From the NCBI RefSeq assembly GCF_014648815.1, contig NZ_BMRV01000008.1, positions 248,001-312,000 of the forward strand: a stretch of DNA of 64,000 nucleotides, given 5' to 3'. This DNA comes from Streptomyces flaveolus. Its GTDB lineage: Bacteria; Actinomycetota; Actinomycetes; Streptomycetales; Streptomycetaceae. The translations under genes and the position numbers were made by a program. The first letter of the stretch is position 1; the number at the start of each line of letters is the position of its first letter. The notes below the pieces were generated by a model, which saw nothing but the letters and a program-made list of their open reading frames with translations, was not told the origin of the DNA and did not search any database. Of the stretch, positions 43,129 to 51,597 are shown piece after piece.

Positions 43129-43333
43129 CGCTGCCTCGCCCCTTCCCGTCCGGATCCGGCACCGCGCCCCCCGGCGGCCCCAAATGGCGCGCCACGCCGT
43201 GTCGTTGATCGAAAGACTAGGGGCACCCACCGACAGTCCCCGGCGCGCTCCTTCCGTGAGGCGGAAGCAGCGTTGCCGTCCCGCCGCGCCCTCGCCGACG
43301 ATGCCACCACCCACGACGGACGGAGCCGCAACG

Positions 43334-44407
43334 ATGCCGCACATGACCGCCTTCGCCAGGAACCAGTGGTACGTCGCCGCCTACAGCCACGAGGTCGGGC
43401 GCGAGCTGCTCGGCCGGACGCTCCTCGGTGAACCGCTCGTCCTCTACCGCACCGAGGAGGACGGGACCCCGGTCGTCCTGCACGACCGGTGCGTGCACCG
43501 GCGCTATCCGCTGTCCGAGGCGCCGACCCGACTCGACGGCGACCGGATCGTGTGCGGGTACCACGGGTTCACCTACGACACGACCGGCACCTGCGTGTAC
43601 GTGCCCGGGCAGAAACGCGTCCCGCGCACCGCCCGGGTCGCCTCCTACCCGGTGCTCGAACAGGACTCCCTGGTGTGGGTGTGGATCGGCGACCCGGCAC
43701 TCGCCGACCCCGGGGACGTGCCGCGCGCCCGGCACCTGGACTCGCCGGGCTGGGTCACCGTGCGAGGCATGGAGCCGATCGACGCCGACTACGGGCTGCT
43801 CGTCGACAACCTCCTCGACCTGTCCCACGAGACCTATCTGCACGGCGGCTACATCGGCACCCCGGAGGTCGCCGAGACGCCGATCACCACGGAGGTCGAC
43901 GAGGGCGCCGGCATCGTCCGGGTGAGCCGGCACATGGACGACGCCGAGTGCCCGCCCTTCTACGCCCGGTCGACCGGGATCAGCGGGCGCATCTCGCGGT
44001 GGCAGGACATCGAGTACCACGCCCCCTGCCTGTACCTGCTGCACAGCCGGGTCGCCCCGGTCGGCGTGGTGCCGGAGGCGGACGGCAGCGATCCGCACGG
44101 CTTCCACACCGAGATCACCTACGCCATCACGCCGTCCGGCGACGGGAAGGTGTACGACTTCTGGGCGGTCTCCCGGGACTGGGCGACCGAGGACGCCGAG
44201 GTCACCGAGTTCCTGCGGACGAACAACCACACGGTCGTCATGCAGGACGTCGACGCGCTCAACCTGCTCCAGCGCACGCTGGGCACCGAGCGCACCGGCT
44301 ACCAGGAGCTGAGCATCAACATCGACACCGGTGGTCTGGCCGCGCGCCGCATCCTCGCCCGGCTGGTCGAGGAGGGCGACAAGCCCGGTGAGCGGGCGGC
44401 CCGGTGA
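43334..44407 (+). CDS. vanA: Rieske oxygenase, vanillate O-demethylase oxygenase-like
   Basis: This 357-residue protein is a ring-hydroxylating/demethylating Rieske oxygenase. The [2Fe-2S] motif is C-x-H (DRCVHRRYPL) and C-x2-H (VCGYHGFTY) near residues 52-76; the mononuclear iron site is DNLLDLSHETYLHGG near 160. The domain order and size match VanA, which demethylates vanillate to protocatechuate and formaldehyde, the feeder of the pca genes 20 kb away. A related phenolic-ether substrate is possible. Start 43334 has GGAG upstream; ATG 43343 is an alternative. It overlaps the next small gene by GTGA. Confidence 0.88.
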   Translation: MPHMTAFARNQWYVAAYSHEVGRELLGRTLLGEPLVLYRTEEDGTPVVLHDRCVHRRYPLSEAPTRLDGDRIVCGYHGFTYDTTGTCVYVPGQKRVPRTARVASYPVLEQDSLVWVWIGDPALADPGDVPRARHLDSPGWVTVRGMEPIDADYGLLVDNLLDLSHETYLHGGYIGTPEVAETPITTEVDEGAGIVRVSRHMDDAECPPFYARSTGISGRISRWQDIEYHAPCLYLLHSRVAPVGVVPEADGSDPHGFHTEITYAITPSGDGKVYDFWAVSRDWATEDAEVTEFLRTNNHTVVMQDVDALNLLQRTLGTERTGYQELSINIDTGGLAARRILARLVEEGDKPGERAAR

Positions 44408-44574
44408 GCGCGCGCACCGGCGAGATCTACCGCGTCGACTGGATCCCGGGCACCGACGTGCTGCACGGCACCTGCCACTGCGGCGCCGAGCACAGCGCCG
44501 AGGACCCGGTCGCGATGTGGGAGTGGATGCTCGCTCACCCGCAAGGACACCGGCCCCGGGGAAACGCCTCATGA
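44404..44574 (+). CDS. 56-residue Cys/His-containing protein between vanA and vanB
   Basis: A GTG overlapping the vanA stop opens a 56-codon frame whose TGA overlaps the vanB start (ATGA), leaving no gap on either side. The product begins VSARTGEIYRVDWIPGTDVL and contains HGTCHCGAEHSAEDP with two Cys and three His close together, then the helix VAMWEWMLAHPQGH. Stacked coupling and codon bias argue that it is translated. The Cys/His cluster suggests a metal site or redox/assembly role for the oxygenase system, but this is inference; no family is recognised. Confidence 0.7.
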   Translation: MSARTGEIYRVDWIPGTDVLHGTCHCGAEHSAEDPVAMWEWMLAHPQGHRPRGNAS

Positions 44575-45509
44575 CCCTGTACGAGACGGAACTCGTCGTC
44601 GGCCGCCGGGAGACCGTGGCCGACGGCGTGCTCGCCCTGACCCTGCGCCACCCGCTGGGCGAGCCGCTGCCCGCCTGGGAGCCCGGCGCGCACGTCGACG
44701 TCGTCCTCGGCCCGGGTCTGGAGCGGCAGTACTCGCTGTGCGGCGACCCCGCCGACCGCCGGGCGTGGCGGATCGCCGTGCTGCGCGAAGCCGACGGGCG
44801 GGGAGGGTCCGCGTATGTGCACGGGCGGCTCGGACCCGGCGACAAGGTGCGGGTGCGGGGACCGCGCAACCACTTCGCGCTGGAGCCGGCGGCCCGCTAC
44901 CGCTTCGTCGCCGGCGGCATCGGGATCACCCCGCTGCTGCCGATGCTGGCGGCCGCCGAGGAGGCGGGCGCCGAGTGGACGCTGCTGTACGGCGGGCGGA
45001 CCCGGGGCACCATGGCGTTCACCGGGGAACTGGAGCGGTACGGCGACCGGGTGACGATCGCCCCCGAGGACGAGGCCGGACTGCTCGACCTCGCCTCCGT
45101 GCTCGACGACGTGCCCGAGGGGACCCTCGTGTACTGCTGCGGGCCCGGGGCGCTGCTGGACGCGGTGGAGGCGCGGTGCCCGGCCGGGGTGCTGCGCGTG
45201 GAGCGCTTCTCCCCCAAGGAAGCGGAAGCGGCCGGCCCGGACACCGAGTTCGAGGTCGTTCTCGCCCGCAGCGGACGCACGGTCACCGTCGCGCCGGACG
45301 TCTCGGTCCTGGACGCCGTCCGTGCCGCCGGGGCAGAGGTGCTGTTCTCCTGCACGGAGGGCACCTGCGGCACCTGCGAGACCGATGTCGTCGAGGGCAC
45401 CCCGGACCACCGGGACTCGGTGCTGACCGACGCCGAGCGGGCCGCCGGGGAGACCATGCTCATCTGTGTGTCCCGCTGTCGTGACCGGCGGCTCGTGCTG
45501 GACCTGTGA
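44571..45509 (+). CDS. vanB: vanillate O-demethylase reductase-like protein (FAD/NAD and 2Fe-2S)
   Basis: This 312-residue reductase feeds electrons to the VanA-type oxygenase. It has a flavin-binding RQYSLCGDP motif near residue 57, an NAD-binding GGIGITPLLPML block near 116, CCGPGALLDAV near 190, and a C-terminal plant-type ferredoxin domain with cluster cysteines in SCTEGTCGTCETDV and a final Cys in MLICVSRC. The order FNR-like then ferredoxin is that of phthalate/vanillate reductases. The 3' end overlaps the convergent IclR gene by 50 bases. Confidence 0.92.
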   Translation: MTLYETELVVGRRETVADGVLALTLRHPLGEPLPAWEPGAHVDVVLGPGLERQYSLCGDPADRRAWRIAVLREADGRGGSAYVHGRLGPGDKVRVRGPRNHFALEPAARYRFVAGGIGITPLLPMLAAAEEAGAEWTLLYGGRTRGTMAFTGELERYGDRVTIAPEDEAGLLDLASVLDDVPEGTLVYCCGPGALLDAVEARCPAGVLRVERFSPKEAEAAGPDTEFEVVLARSGRTVTVAPDVSVLDAVRAAGAEVLFSCTEGTCGTCETDVVEGTPDHRDSVLTDAERAAGETMLICVSRCRDRRLVLDL

Positions 45510-46278
45510 TTCTCAGGTCGGCCTCGATCCGGGCGACGGTCGCCAGCAGGTGGGGCAGCAGGTCCCGGCGCACCGACTCCACGGAGTTGCGGCCGGCGTG
45601 CACGGCGATGTTCACGCCGGCCACCACCTCGCCGTCCCGGTCTCTGACCGGCGCGGCGACCGACCGCAGGCCGTCTTCCAGTTCCTGGTCGACCAGCGCG
45701 TACCCCTGGCGGCGCACCCGGCGCAGTTCCGCGCGCAGGGCGTGCGGCGAGGTGAGGGTGCGGGAGGTGTGGGCGCGCAGGTCGGCCCGGGCGAGGCGGG
45801 TGGCGATCTCGGCGTCCGGCAGGCCGGCGAGGACGACCCGGCCCACGGAGGTGAGGTGCGCCGGGAAGCGGGTGCCGACCGTGATCGACGCGGTCATGAT
45901 GCGGCTGGTCGGGACGCGGGCGACGTACACGATGTCGTCGCCGTCCAGGACGCACAGCGAGGACGACTCCCGGACCTGCGCGACGAGTCGTTCCAGATGC
46001 GGTTCGGCGATCTGCGGCAGCGTGAAGCCGACGAGGTAGGAGTAGCCGAGTTCCAGCACGCGCGGGGTGAGGCGGAACAGCCGGCCGTCGGTGTGGACGT
46101 AGCCGAGGTCGGCGAGGGTGAGCAGGAAGCGGCGGGCCGCCGCGCGGGTCAGGTCGCAGGCGCGGGCGACCTCGCTGAGGGTGAGAGCCGGACGTTCGGC
46201 GCCGAAGGCGCGGATGACGGCGAGGCCCCGTTCGAAGGACCTCACGAAGTGCGGTGCGCGGGCTGCGTCTTCGGGCAT
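45460..46278 (-). CDS. IclR family regulator (PcaR/PobR-like)
   Basis: This 272-residue protein has a winged helix (LTLSEVARACDLTRAAARRF, about 33-52) and the IclR effector domain ending GVNIAVHAGRNSVESVR. The FVRSFERGLAVIRAF start and the ELGYSYLVGFTLP segment resemble IclR proteins that regulate beta-ketoadipate and protocatechuate genes. It is convergent with vanB (50-base tail overlap) and divergent from an ABC importer operon, whose promoter carries a palindrome. It likely controls both the importer and the van genes in response to an aromatic acid. Confidence 0.9.
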   Translation of the reverse strand: MPEDAARAPHFVRSFERGLAVIRAFGAERPALTLSEVARACDLTRAAARRFLLTLADLGYVHTDGRLFRLTPRVLELGYSYLVGFTLPQIAEPHLERLVAQVRESSSLCVLDGDDIVYVARVPTSRIMTASITVGTRFPAHLTSVGRVVLAGLPDAEIATRLARADLRAHTSRTLTSPHALRAELRRVRRQGYALVDQELEDGLRSVAAPVRDRDGEVVAGVNIAVHAGRNSVESVRRDLLPHLLATVARIEADLRITGPARAAGHDSGTHR

Positions 46279-46386
46279 CGGGCCTCCGGCGGGAGCCTCA
46301 CTGCGGGGACGTGGCGCACGGACGACCGTACGCCGTGCGCACGCCGTGAGTGCGTGTCCCGCACTGTCGGCGAGGTTCGGAAACCT

Positions 46387-46417
46387 GTCAACAGCCCTTG
46401 TTGTCAAGGGCATTGAC
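46387..46417. promoter_or_regulatory. palindromic operator, likely IclR binding site
   Basis: GCCCTTG (46394-46400) and CAAGGGC (46405-46411) form a perfect 7-bp inverted repeat with a TTGT spacer. Outer arms GTCAA (46387-46391) and TTGAC (46413-46417) extend the symmetry. The right outer arm is also the -35 box of the importer promoter. Position between the IclR gene and the ABC operon suggests it is the IclR site. Confidence 0.55.
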
Positions 46418-46442
46418 CACGACTCCGCACCGGCCCTACGTT
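46413..46442 (+). promoter_or_regulatory. candidate promoter of the ABC importer operon
   Basis: TTGACC at 46413-46418 and TACGTT at 46437-46442 are separated by 18 bases and point to the substrate-binding protein gene. The -35 box lies inside the proposed IclR operator. Confidence 0.45.
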
Positions 46443-46513
46443 CACGCTGAGCACGTTCGTGCTGTCTGCGCACAGCCTGTCGGAGCACCTGGTCCGGTCC
46501 CACAGGGGGAATC

Positions 46514-47482
46514 ATGCGTCGTCTGTTCGTCGGCCTCACGGCCGTGTCCGTCCTGGCCGCCGCGACGGCCTGCGGTTCGTCCGACTCCGGCGGGTCGGAC
46601 GGCGCCGGGTCGTCCGGCGGCACCACCACGGTCGAGGTGGGCCTCATCCCCATCGTCGATGTCGCGCCCCTGTATCTCGGCCAGAAGAAGGGCTTCTTCG
46701 GCGAGCGCGGCCTGAAGCTGTCCTTCTCCAGCGCGCAGGGCGGCGCGGCGATCGTGCCGGGCGTGGTCAGCGGCCAGTTCCAGTTCGGCTTCAGCAACAT
46801 GACGTCGCTGATGATCGCCCGGTCCAACGACGTGCCGGTGAAGGCGGTGGCGAACGGCATCGCCTCGACCGGTGTGCGCGGCAAGGACTTCGAGGCGCTC
46901 ACCGTGAAGGGGGACAGCCCGGTCAAGTCGGCGAAGGAGCTGGAGGGCAAGAAGGTCGCCATCAACACGCTGAAGAACATCAACGAGACCGCGGTGCGGG
47001 CCTCGGTGCGCGAGGCGGGCGGCGACCCCGACAAGGTGGAGCTGGTGGAGCTGGCCTTCGACCAGATGCCGGCCGCGCTGGACGCCGGGCGGATCGACGC
47101 GGCGATGGTGGTGGAACCGGCGCTGGCCACGGTCAAGAGCCAGGGCGGCCGGGAGATCGCCTCCCCCATGATCGACGTCGCCCCGAAGCTCACGGTCGCC
47201 ATGTACTTCACCTCCACGCGGTACGCCCGGCAGAACCCGGAGATCGTGAAGAAGTTCCAGGAGGCCACCGCGGAGTCCCTGGCCTACGCCGACTCCCACC
47301 CGGACGAGGTCCGGGAGATCATCACCACGTACACCAAGATCCCGGCGGACGTGCTGGCGAAGGTGACACTGCCGAAGTGGCCGGCCGAGCCCGACCGGGC
47401 CTCCATCGAGCGGCTGGCGGAACTCGGCGAGCGGGACGGCCTGTTCAAGCGGAAGCCGGACCTGGACGAGCTGCTGCCGTGA
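46514..47482 (+). CDS. ABC transporter substrate-binding lipoprotein (NMT1/SsuA type)
   Basis: This 322-residue protein has a lipoprotein signal (LTAVSVLAAATACGSSDSGG, Cys20) and the NMT1/SsuA-like fold: VEVGLIPIVDVAPLYLGQKK, GVVSGQFQFGFSNMTSLMIA, and ELEGKKVAINTLKNINET. Relatives bind sulfonates, nitrate, thiamine precursors or aromatic acids. Its place next to vanAB and an IclR regulator favours an aromatic acid such as vanillate. The gene is coupled to the first permease (GTGA). Confidence 0.9.
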   Translation: MRRLFVGLTAVSVLAAATACGSSDSGGSDGAGSSGGTTTVEVGLIPIVDVAPLYLGQKKGFFGERGLKLSFSSAQGGAAIVPGVVSGQFQFGFSNMTSLMIARSNDVPVKAVANGIASTGVRGKDFEALTVKGDSPVKSAKELEGKKVAINTLKNINETAVRASVREAGGDPDKVELVELAFDQMPAALDAGRIDAAMVVEPALATVKSQGGREIASPMIDVAPKLTVAMYFTSTRYARQNPEIVKKFQEATAESLAYADSHPDEVREIITTYTKIPADVLAKVTLPKWPAEPDRASIERLAELGERDGLFKRKPDLDELLP

Positions 47483-48252
47483 GGGGGGAGAACGCCGTAC
47501 TCGGAGCGGCCGGGCTCGTGGCCTTCCTCGCCGTGGGCGAGGCGGTGCCGCGGCTCGGTCTGGTGAAGGAGGAGTACTTCCCGCCGACCAGCCGCATCGC
47601 CGGCGCGCTCGGCACGGAGGTCGCCGACGGCGCCTTCTGGACGGCGTTCGGGGACACCCTCACCGGCTGGGCGCTGGGCCTGGCGATCGCGGTCGGCGCG
47701 GGGATCGTCGCCGGGGTGCTCCTGTCGGTGGTGCCGCATCTGCGGGAGGCGACGGCGTCCACGATCGAGTTCCTGCGCCCGATCCCGTCGGTCGCGCTGA
47801 TCCCGCTCGCGGTGCTGCTGTACGGCACCGAGCTGCGGTCGGTGCTGCTGCTGGTCGTGTACGCCTCCTTCTGGCAGGTGCTGATCCAGGTGCTGTACGG
47901 AGTCCGGGACGTCGACCCGGTCGCCGAGGAGACGGCGCGGTCGTACGGGCTGGGCGCCTGGGCCCGCGTGCGGCACGTGCTGTGGCCGACGGCGCTGCCG
48001 TACGTGATGACCGGGGTGCGGCTGGCCGCGGCCGTCGCGCTGATCCTCACCGTCACCGCAGAACTGGTCATCGGGGCACCGGGGCTGGGCGCGCGGATCG
48101 CCGTCGCCCAGACCTCGCAGGCCGTGCCCGAGATGTACGCGCTGATCGTCGTCACCGGTCTGCTCGGGCTGCTGATCAACGTCGGGGCCCGGTCGGTGGA
48201 GCGGCGGGCGCTGGCCTGGCACCAGTCGGTGCGCGGGGAGGTGGCGGTGTGA
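47479..48252 (+). CDS. ABC transporter permease (SsuC/TauC-like)
   Basis: This 257-residue membrane protein has about six helices and the EAA-loop signature of importer permeases (AEETARSYGLGAWARVRHVL, then WPTALPYVMTGVRLA). The start is a GTG overlapping the preceding stop (VRGENAVLGAAG). It is followed without a gap by a second permease, so the channel is probably a heterodimer rather than the usual SsuC-type homodimer. Confidence 0.9.
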   Translation: MRGENAVLGAAGLVAFLAVGEAVPRLGLVKEEYFPPTSRIAGALGTEVADGAFWTAFGDTLTGWALGLAIAVGAGIVAGVLLSVVPHLREATASTIEFLRPIPSVALIPLAVLLYGTELRSVLLLVVYASFWQVLIQVLYGVRDVDPVAEETARSYGLGAWARVRHVLWPTALPYVMTGVRLAAAVALILTVTAELVIGAPGLGARIAVAQTSQAVPEMYALIVVTGLLGLLINVGARSVERRALAWHQSVRGEVAV

Positions 48253-49028
48253 GGCGGCTGCTGCTGCGGCTGGTGTTCGTGCTCGCGCTGCCGGTGGTGC
48301 TGGTGGCCGTCTGGTGGGCGGCGTCGGCCGGCAGCACGGACGTGTACTGGCCGCCGCTGCGCACGATCCTCACGGCCTTCCCGGACGTGTGGACCGGTGA
48401 GCGGTGGCGCGGTGACGTGCTGCCCAGCGTGCTCAGGCTGGCGGCGGGCTACACGCTCGCGGCCCTCGCCGGGGTCGCGCTCGGCACGCTCGTCGGCTCC
48501 CACCGGCGGGTGCGGGCGGTGTGCGAGCCGGTGCTGGAGTTCCTGCGGGCCGTGCCGCCGCCGGTGCTGGTGCCGGTGATCATGCTGTTCGCCGGCATCG
48601 GCGACACCATGAAGGTCGTCGTGATCGCGAGCGGCTGTGTGTGGCCGGTGTTGCTCAACACCGTCGAGGGCGTCCGGGCGGTCGACGCCGTGATGGCCGA
48701 CACGGCCCGCTCGTACGGCATCACAGGTCCGGCCCGGCTGACCCACGTGGTGCTGCCCTCGGCGAGCCCGCAGATCTTCGCGGGTCTGCGCCAGGCCCTG
48801 TCGATCGGCATCATCCTGATGGTGATCAGCGAGATGTTCGCCGCCAGCAACGGGCTCGGCTTCACGATCGTGCAGTTCCAGCGCTCCTTCGCGATCCCCG
48901 ACATGTGGACCGGCATCCTGCTGCTCGGCGTGCTCGGCTTCGTGCTGTCGGTCCTGTTCCGGCTGGTCGAGCGACGGGTGCTCGGCTGGTACCACGGCCT
49001 GCGTGCCGCCTCCCGGCGGTCGGTGTGA
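48249..49028 (+). CDS. ABC transporter permease (second SsuC-like subunit)
   Basis: This 259-residue permease starts with the GTG of a GTGA overlap and has six helices. Its EAA loop reads MADTARSYGITGPARLTHVV followed by LPSASPQIFAGLRQA. It is similar in plan to the preceding permease but clearly diverged, supporting a heterodimeric channel. The ATPase gene follows after 22 bases. Confidence 0.9.
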   Translation: MRRLLLRLVFVLALPVVLVAVWWAASAGSTDVYWPPLRTILTAFPDVWTGERWRGDVLPSVLRLAAGYTLAALAGVALGTLVGSHRRVRAVCEPVLEFLRAVPPPVLVPVIMLFAGIGDTMKVVVIASGCVWPVLLNTVEGVRAVDAVMADTARSYGITGPARLTHVVLPSASPQIFAGLRQALSIGIILMVISEMFAASNGLGFTIVQFQRSFAIPDMWTGILLLGVLGFVLSVLFRLVERRVLGWYHGLRAASRRSV

Positions 49029-49050
49029 AGCTCCTGGAAGGGCGGGGTCC

Positions 49051-49851
49051 ATGCTCGACGTACGCGGCCTGAAGAAGGTGTACGAGGGATCGGGGCGGCG
49101 CGTCGAGGCGGTGCGCGACCTGACCTTCACCGTGGAGTCCGGTGAACTGGTCTGCCTGGTGGGTCCGTCGGGATGCGGCAAGACGACGCTGCTGAAGTGC
49201 GTGGGCGGGCTGCTCGCGCCGACGGCCGGCGAGGTGTTCCTGGCCGGGCGGAAGGTGGCGGGCCCGCCGCCGGGGATGGCGTTCGTCTTCCAGGAGTACG
49301 GGCGCAGCCTGTTCCCGTGGATGCGGGTCGGCGAGAACGTCGGACTCCCTCTGCGGCAGAAGGGCATCGGCCGGGCGAGGCGCCGCGAGCTGGTGGCGGA
49401 CGCGCTCGCCTCGGTGGGGCTGGCGGACGCGGCCGGGGCGTACCCGTGGCAGCTGTCCGGGGGCATGCAGCAGCGGGTGGCGATCGCGCGGGCGCTGGCG
49501 TACGAGCCCGATGTGCTGCTGATGGACGAGCCGTTCGCGGCGGTGGACGCGCAGACCCGTGCCGACCTGGAGGACCTGGTGCGGCGGCTGTGGCGGGAGC
49601 GGGGCATCACGATCCTGTTCGTGACCCACGACATCGACGAGGCCGTCTACCTGGGCGAGCGGGTGATCGTGCTGTCCGCCTCCCCCACCGTCGTGCGGGA
49701 GCAGCTGAAGGTCGATCTGCCGGCGGCCCGGGACCAGGTGCACACGCGGGTCGCCCCGCGCTTCGCCGAACTGCGCACCCATGTGTACGAGCAGATCCAG
49801 GCGGCGAAACGCGGGGCGGGTGACGGTCGGCCGGTCACGAAGGACCGGTAG
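49051..49851 (+). CDS. ABC transporter ATP-binding protein (SsuB/TauB-like)
   Basis: This 266-residue ATPase has Walker A GPSGCGKTT (near residue 42), Q-loop FVFQEYGRSLFPWM, signature LSGGMQQRVAIARAL and Walker B VLLMDEPFAAVD, then the switch His in FVTHDIDEA. It energises the two-permease importer upstream. GGAAGG lies 10 bases before ATG 49051. The C-terminal tail of about 35 residues has no known domain. The LacI gene converges 29 bases further on. Confidence 0.93.
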   Translation: MLDVRGLKKVYEGSGRRVEAVRDLTFTVESGELVCLVGPSGCGKTTLLKCVGGLLAPTAGEVFLAGRKVAGPPPGMAFVFQEYGRSLFPWMRVGENVGLPLRQKGIGRARRRELVADALASVGLADAAGAYPWQLSGGMQQRVAIARALAYEPDVLLMDEPFAAVDAQTRADLEDLVRRLWRERGITILFVTHDIDEAVYLGERVIVLSASPTVVREQLKVDLPAARDQVHTRVAPRFAELRTHVYEQIQAAKRGAGDGRPVTKDR

Positions 49852-49880
49852 GTGCCGACGGGCAGGGGGCCGGGGGGCTT

Positions 49881-50876
49881 TCAGGCGCGGGGCGCTTGCG
49901 CGGTCGAGCCCCGCACCACGAGTTCGGGCTCGAACAACAGCTCTTCGGCGGCGACGGAACTGCCGTTGATCTGCGCGTTCAGCAGCTCCACCACGGCGCG
50001 CCCCATGGCCTCGATGGGCTGCCGGACGGTGGTGAGGGGCGGCTCGGTGCAGTTCATCAGCGCGGAGTCGTCGTAGCCCACGACGGAGATCCGCGACGGC
50101 ACGTCGAGGCCCTTGCGCCGGGCGGCCCGTACGACACCGAGGGCCAGCGGGTCGCTGGCACAGATGAAGCCGGTGACGCCCCGGTCGATGAGGCGGGAGG
50201 CCGCCGCGTGACCGCCCTCGATGGAGAACATGGCGCGTGCGACGAACTCGTCCGGCACCTCCCCGATGGACCGGGCGGCGGCCAGCTTGCGGCCCGAGGG
50301 CATGTGGTCGCCGGGGCCGAGCACCAGGCCGATCCGCTCGTGGCCGAGCGAGGCGAGGTGCCGCCAGGCCTGCTCCACCGCCACCGCGTCGTCGCAGGAG
50401 ACACCGGGGAAGCCCAGCTGCTCGATGCCGGCGTTGACCAGGACGACGGGGATGTTGCGTTCGGCGAGCCGCTCGTAGTGCTCGTGGGGCGCGTCGGCCT
50501 GCGCGTACAGCCCGCCGGCGAACACCACGCCGGAGACCTGCTGTTGCAGCAGCAGGTCGACGTAGTCGGCCTCCGAGACCCCGCCCTTGGTCTGCGTGCA
50601 CAGCACCGGGGTGAGCCCGAGCTGGGCCAGGGCACCACCGATGACCTCGGCGAACGCCGGGAAGATCGGGTTCTGCAGCTCGGGCAGGACCAGGCCGACC
50701 AGCCGGGCCCGCTCGCCGCGCAGCTGGGTGGGCCGCTCGTAGCCGAGCACGTCCAGGGCGGAGAGCACCGACTGCCGGGTGGCCTCGGAGACTCCGGGCT
50801 TGTTGTTGAGCACCCGGCTGACCGTGGCCTCGCTGACCCCGACCTTCTTCGCCACCTCGGCAAGTCGTCGCGTCAT
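49881..50876 (-). CDS. LacI family transcriptional regulator
   Basis: This 331-residue LacI protein has the DNA-binding head RRLAEVAKKVGVSEATVSRV (residues 3-22) and hinge GYERPTQLRGERA, then a sugar-binding core with GLVLPELQNPIFPAFAEVI, GVSCDDAVAVEQAW, ICASDPLALGV and SVVGYDDS. A palindrome and three GCAAG repeats lie immediately upstream of its start codon, implying autoregulation. It lies 46 bases beyond the hydroxyproline operon's GntR gene, in the same direction, but probably has its own promoter. Its targets are unknown. Confidence 0.93.
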   Translation of the reverse strand: MTRRLAEVAKKVGVSEATVSRVLNNKPGVSEATRQSVLSALDVLGYERPTQLRGERARLVGLVLPELQNPIFPAFAEVIGGALAQLGLTPVLCTQTKGGVSEADYVDLLLQQQVSGVVFAGGLYAQADAPHEHYERLAERNIPVVLVNAGIEQLGFPGVSCDDAVAVEQAWRHLASLGHERIGLVLGPGDHMPSGRKLAAARSIGEVPDEFVARAMFSIEGGHAAASRLIDRGVTGFICASDPLALGVVRAARRKGLDVPSRISVVGYDDSALMNCTEPPLTTVRQPIEAMGRAVVELLNAQINGSSVAAEELLFEPELVVRGSTAQAPRA

Positions 50877-50898
50877 GCGCGCAAGCGTAGCGCAAGTT

Positions 50899-50915
50899 AC
50901 GCAAGCCGCTTGCGT
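50899..50915. promoter_or_regulatory. LacI-type operator
   Basis: ACGCAAGCCGCTTGCGT has perfect 7-bp arms around CCG and lies 22 bases upstream of the LacI start. GCAAG recurs at 50881, 50892 and 50901, with spacing of 11 and 9 bases, so more than one repressor dimer may bind. Confidence 0.6.
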
Positions 50916-50922
50916 ACCGGTG

Positions 50923-51597
50923 TCATGCCCACAGGCCCCGCACGTGTCCGAGGTGCCGGGCCATCACGTCCCGCACCGCCCGCTCGTCCCGGGCGAGCAG
51001 CGTGTCGAGGATCTCCAGGTGCTCCTGGGCCGACGCTTCCAGGCGGCCCTGCTCCACCAGCGCCGTCAGCCCGTACAGCCGGGAGCGGCGGCGCAGGTCC
51101 CGGACGACCTCCACCAGGTGCGCGTTTCCCGCCAGGGCGAGCAGGCCGAGGTGGAAGCGCAGGTCGGCCTCGACGTACGCGATGAGGTCGCCGGCCACCG
51201 CGGCCGTGACGATCTCCTCGGCGACCGGGCGCAGCGCCTCGACGGCGACCGGGTCGGCGGTGCCGGCCAGGGCGGCGGTGGTCGGGATCTCGATGAGCGA
51301 GCGGATGTGGGTGTACTCGTCGAGCTGCCGGTCGGAGACGGCGGTGACCCGGAACCCCTTGTTGGGGACGGTGTCGACCAGCCCTTCCTTGGCGAGGTCG
51401 AGCAGGGCCTCGCGCACCGGGGTGGCGGAGACACCGAAGCGGGCGGCCAGGCCGGGCGCCGAGTACACCTCGCCGGGACGCAGTTCGCCGGCGATCAGCG
51501 CGGCCCGCAGCGCGTCGGCGACCCGCTCACGGTGGCTGGGCCTGCGGCCGCCCAGGTGGGGCAGGGACGGGCCGGTGCCCGTGCTGACGGTGTTCAC
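50923..51597 (-). CDS. GntR (FCD/FadR subfamily) regulator of the hydroxyproline operon
   Basis: This 224-residue protein has a GntR winged helix (RERVADALRAALIAGELRPG, APGLAARFGVSATPVREAL, about 23-72) and an all-helical FCD ligand domain whose metal-binding residues appear in EADLRFHLGLLALAGN and a late ARHLGHV. The GTG start overlaps the stop of the epimerase gene (GTGA), so it is made with the enzymes it likely controls. FCD regulators respond to carboxylic or amino acids; hydroxyproline or an intermediate is probable. Confidence 0.9.
   Translation of the reverse strand: MNTVSTGTGPSLPHLGGRRPSHRERVADALRAALIAGELRPGEVYSAPGLAARFGVSATPVREALLDLAKEGLVDTVPNKGFRVTAVSDRQLDEYTHIRSLIEIPTTAALAGTADPVAVEALRPVAEEIVTAAVAGDLIAYVEADLRFHLGLLALAGNAHLVEVVRDLRRRSRLYGLTALVEQGRLEASAQEHLEILDTLLARDERAVRDVMARHLGHVRGLWA

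Noticed and set aside
45460..47268. Extended 602-residue version of the IclR protein
   Set aside because: The extra N-terminal part is antisense to the substrate-binding lipoprotein gene and lacks domains; the IclR start at 46278 precedes the helix-turn-helix properly.
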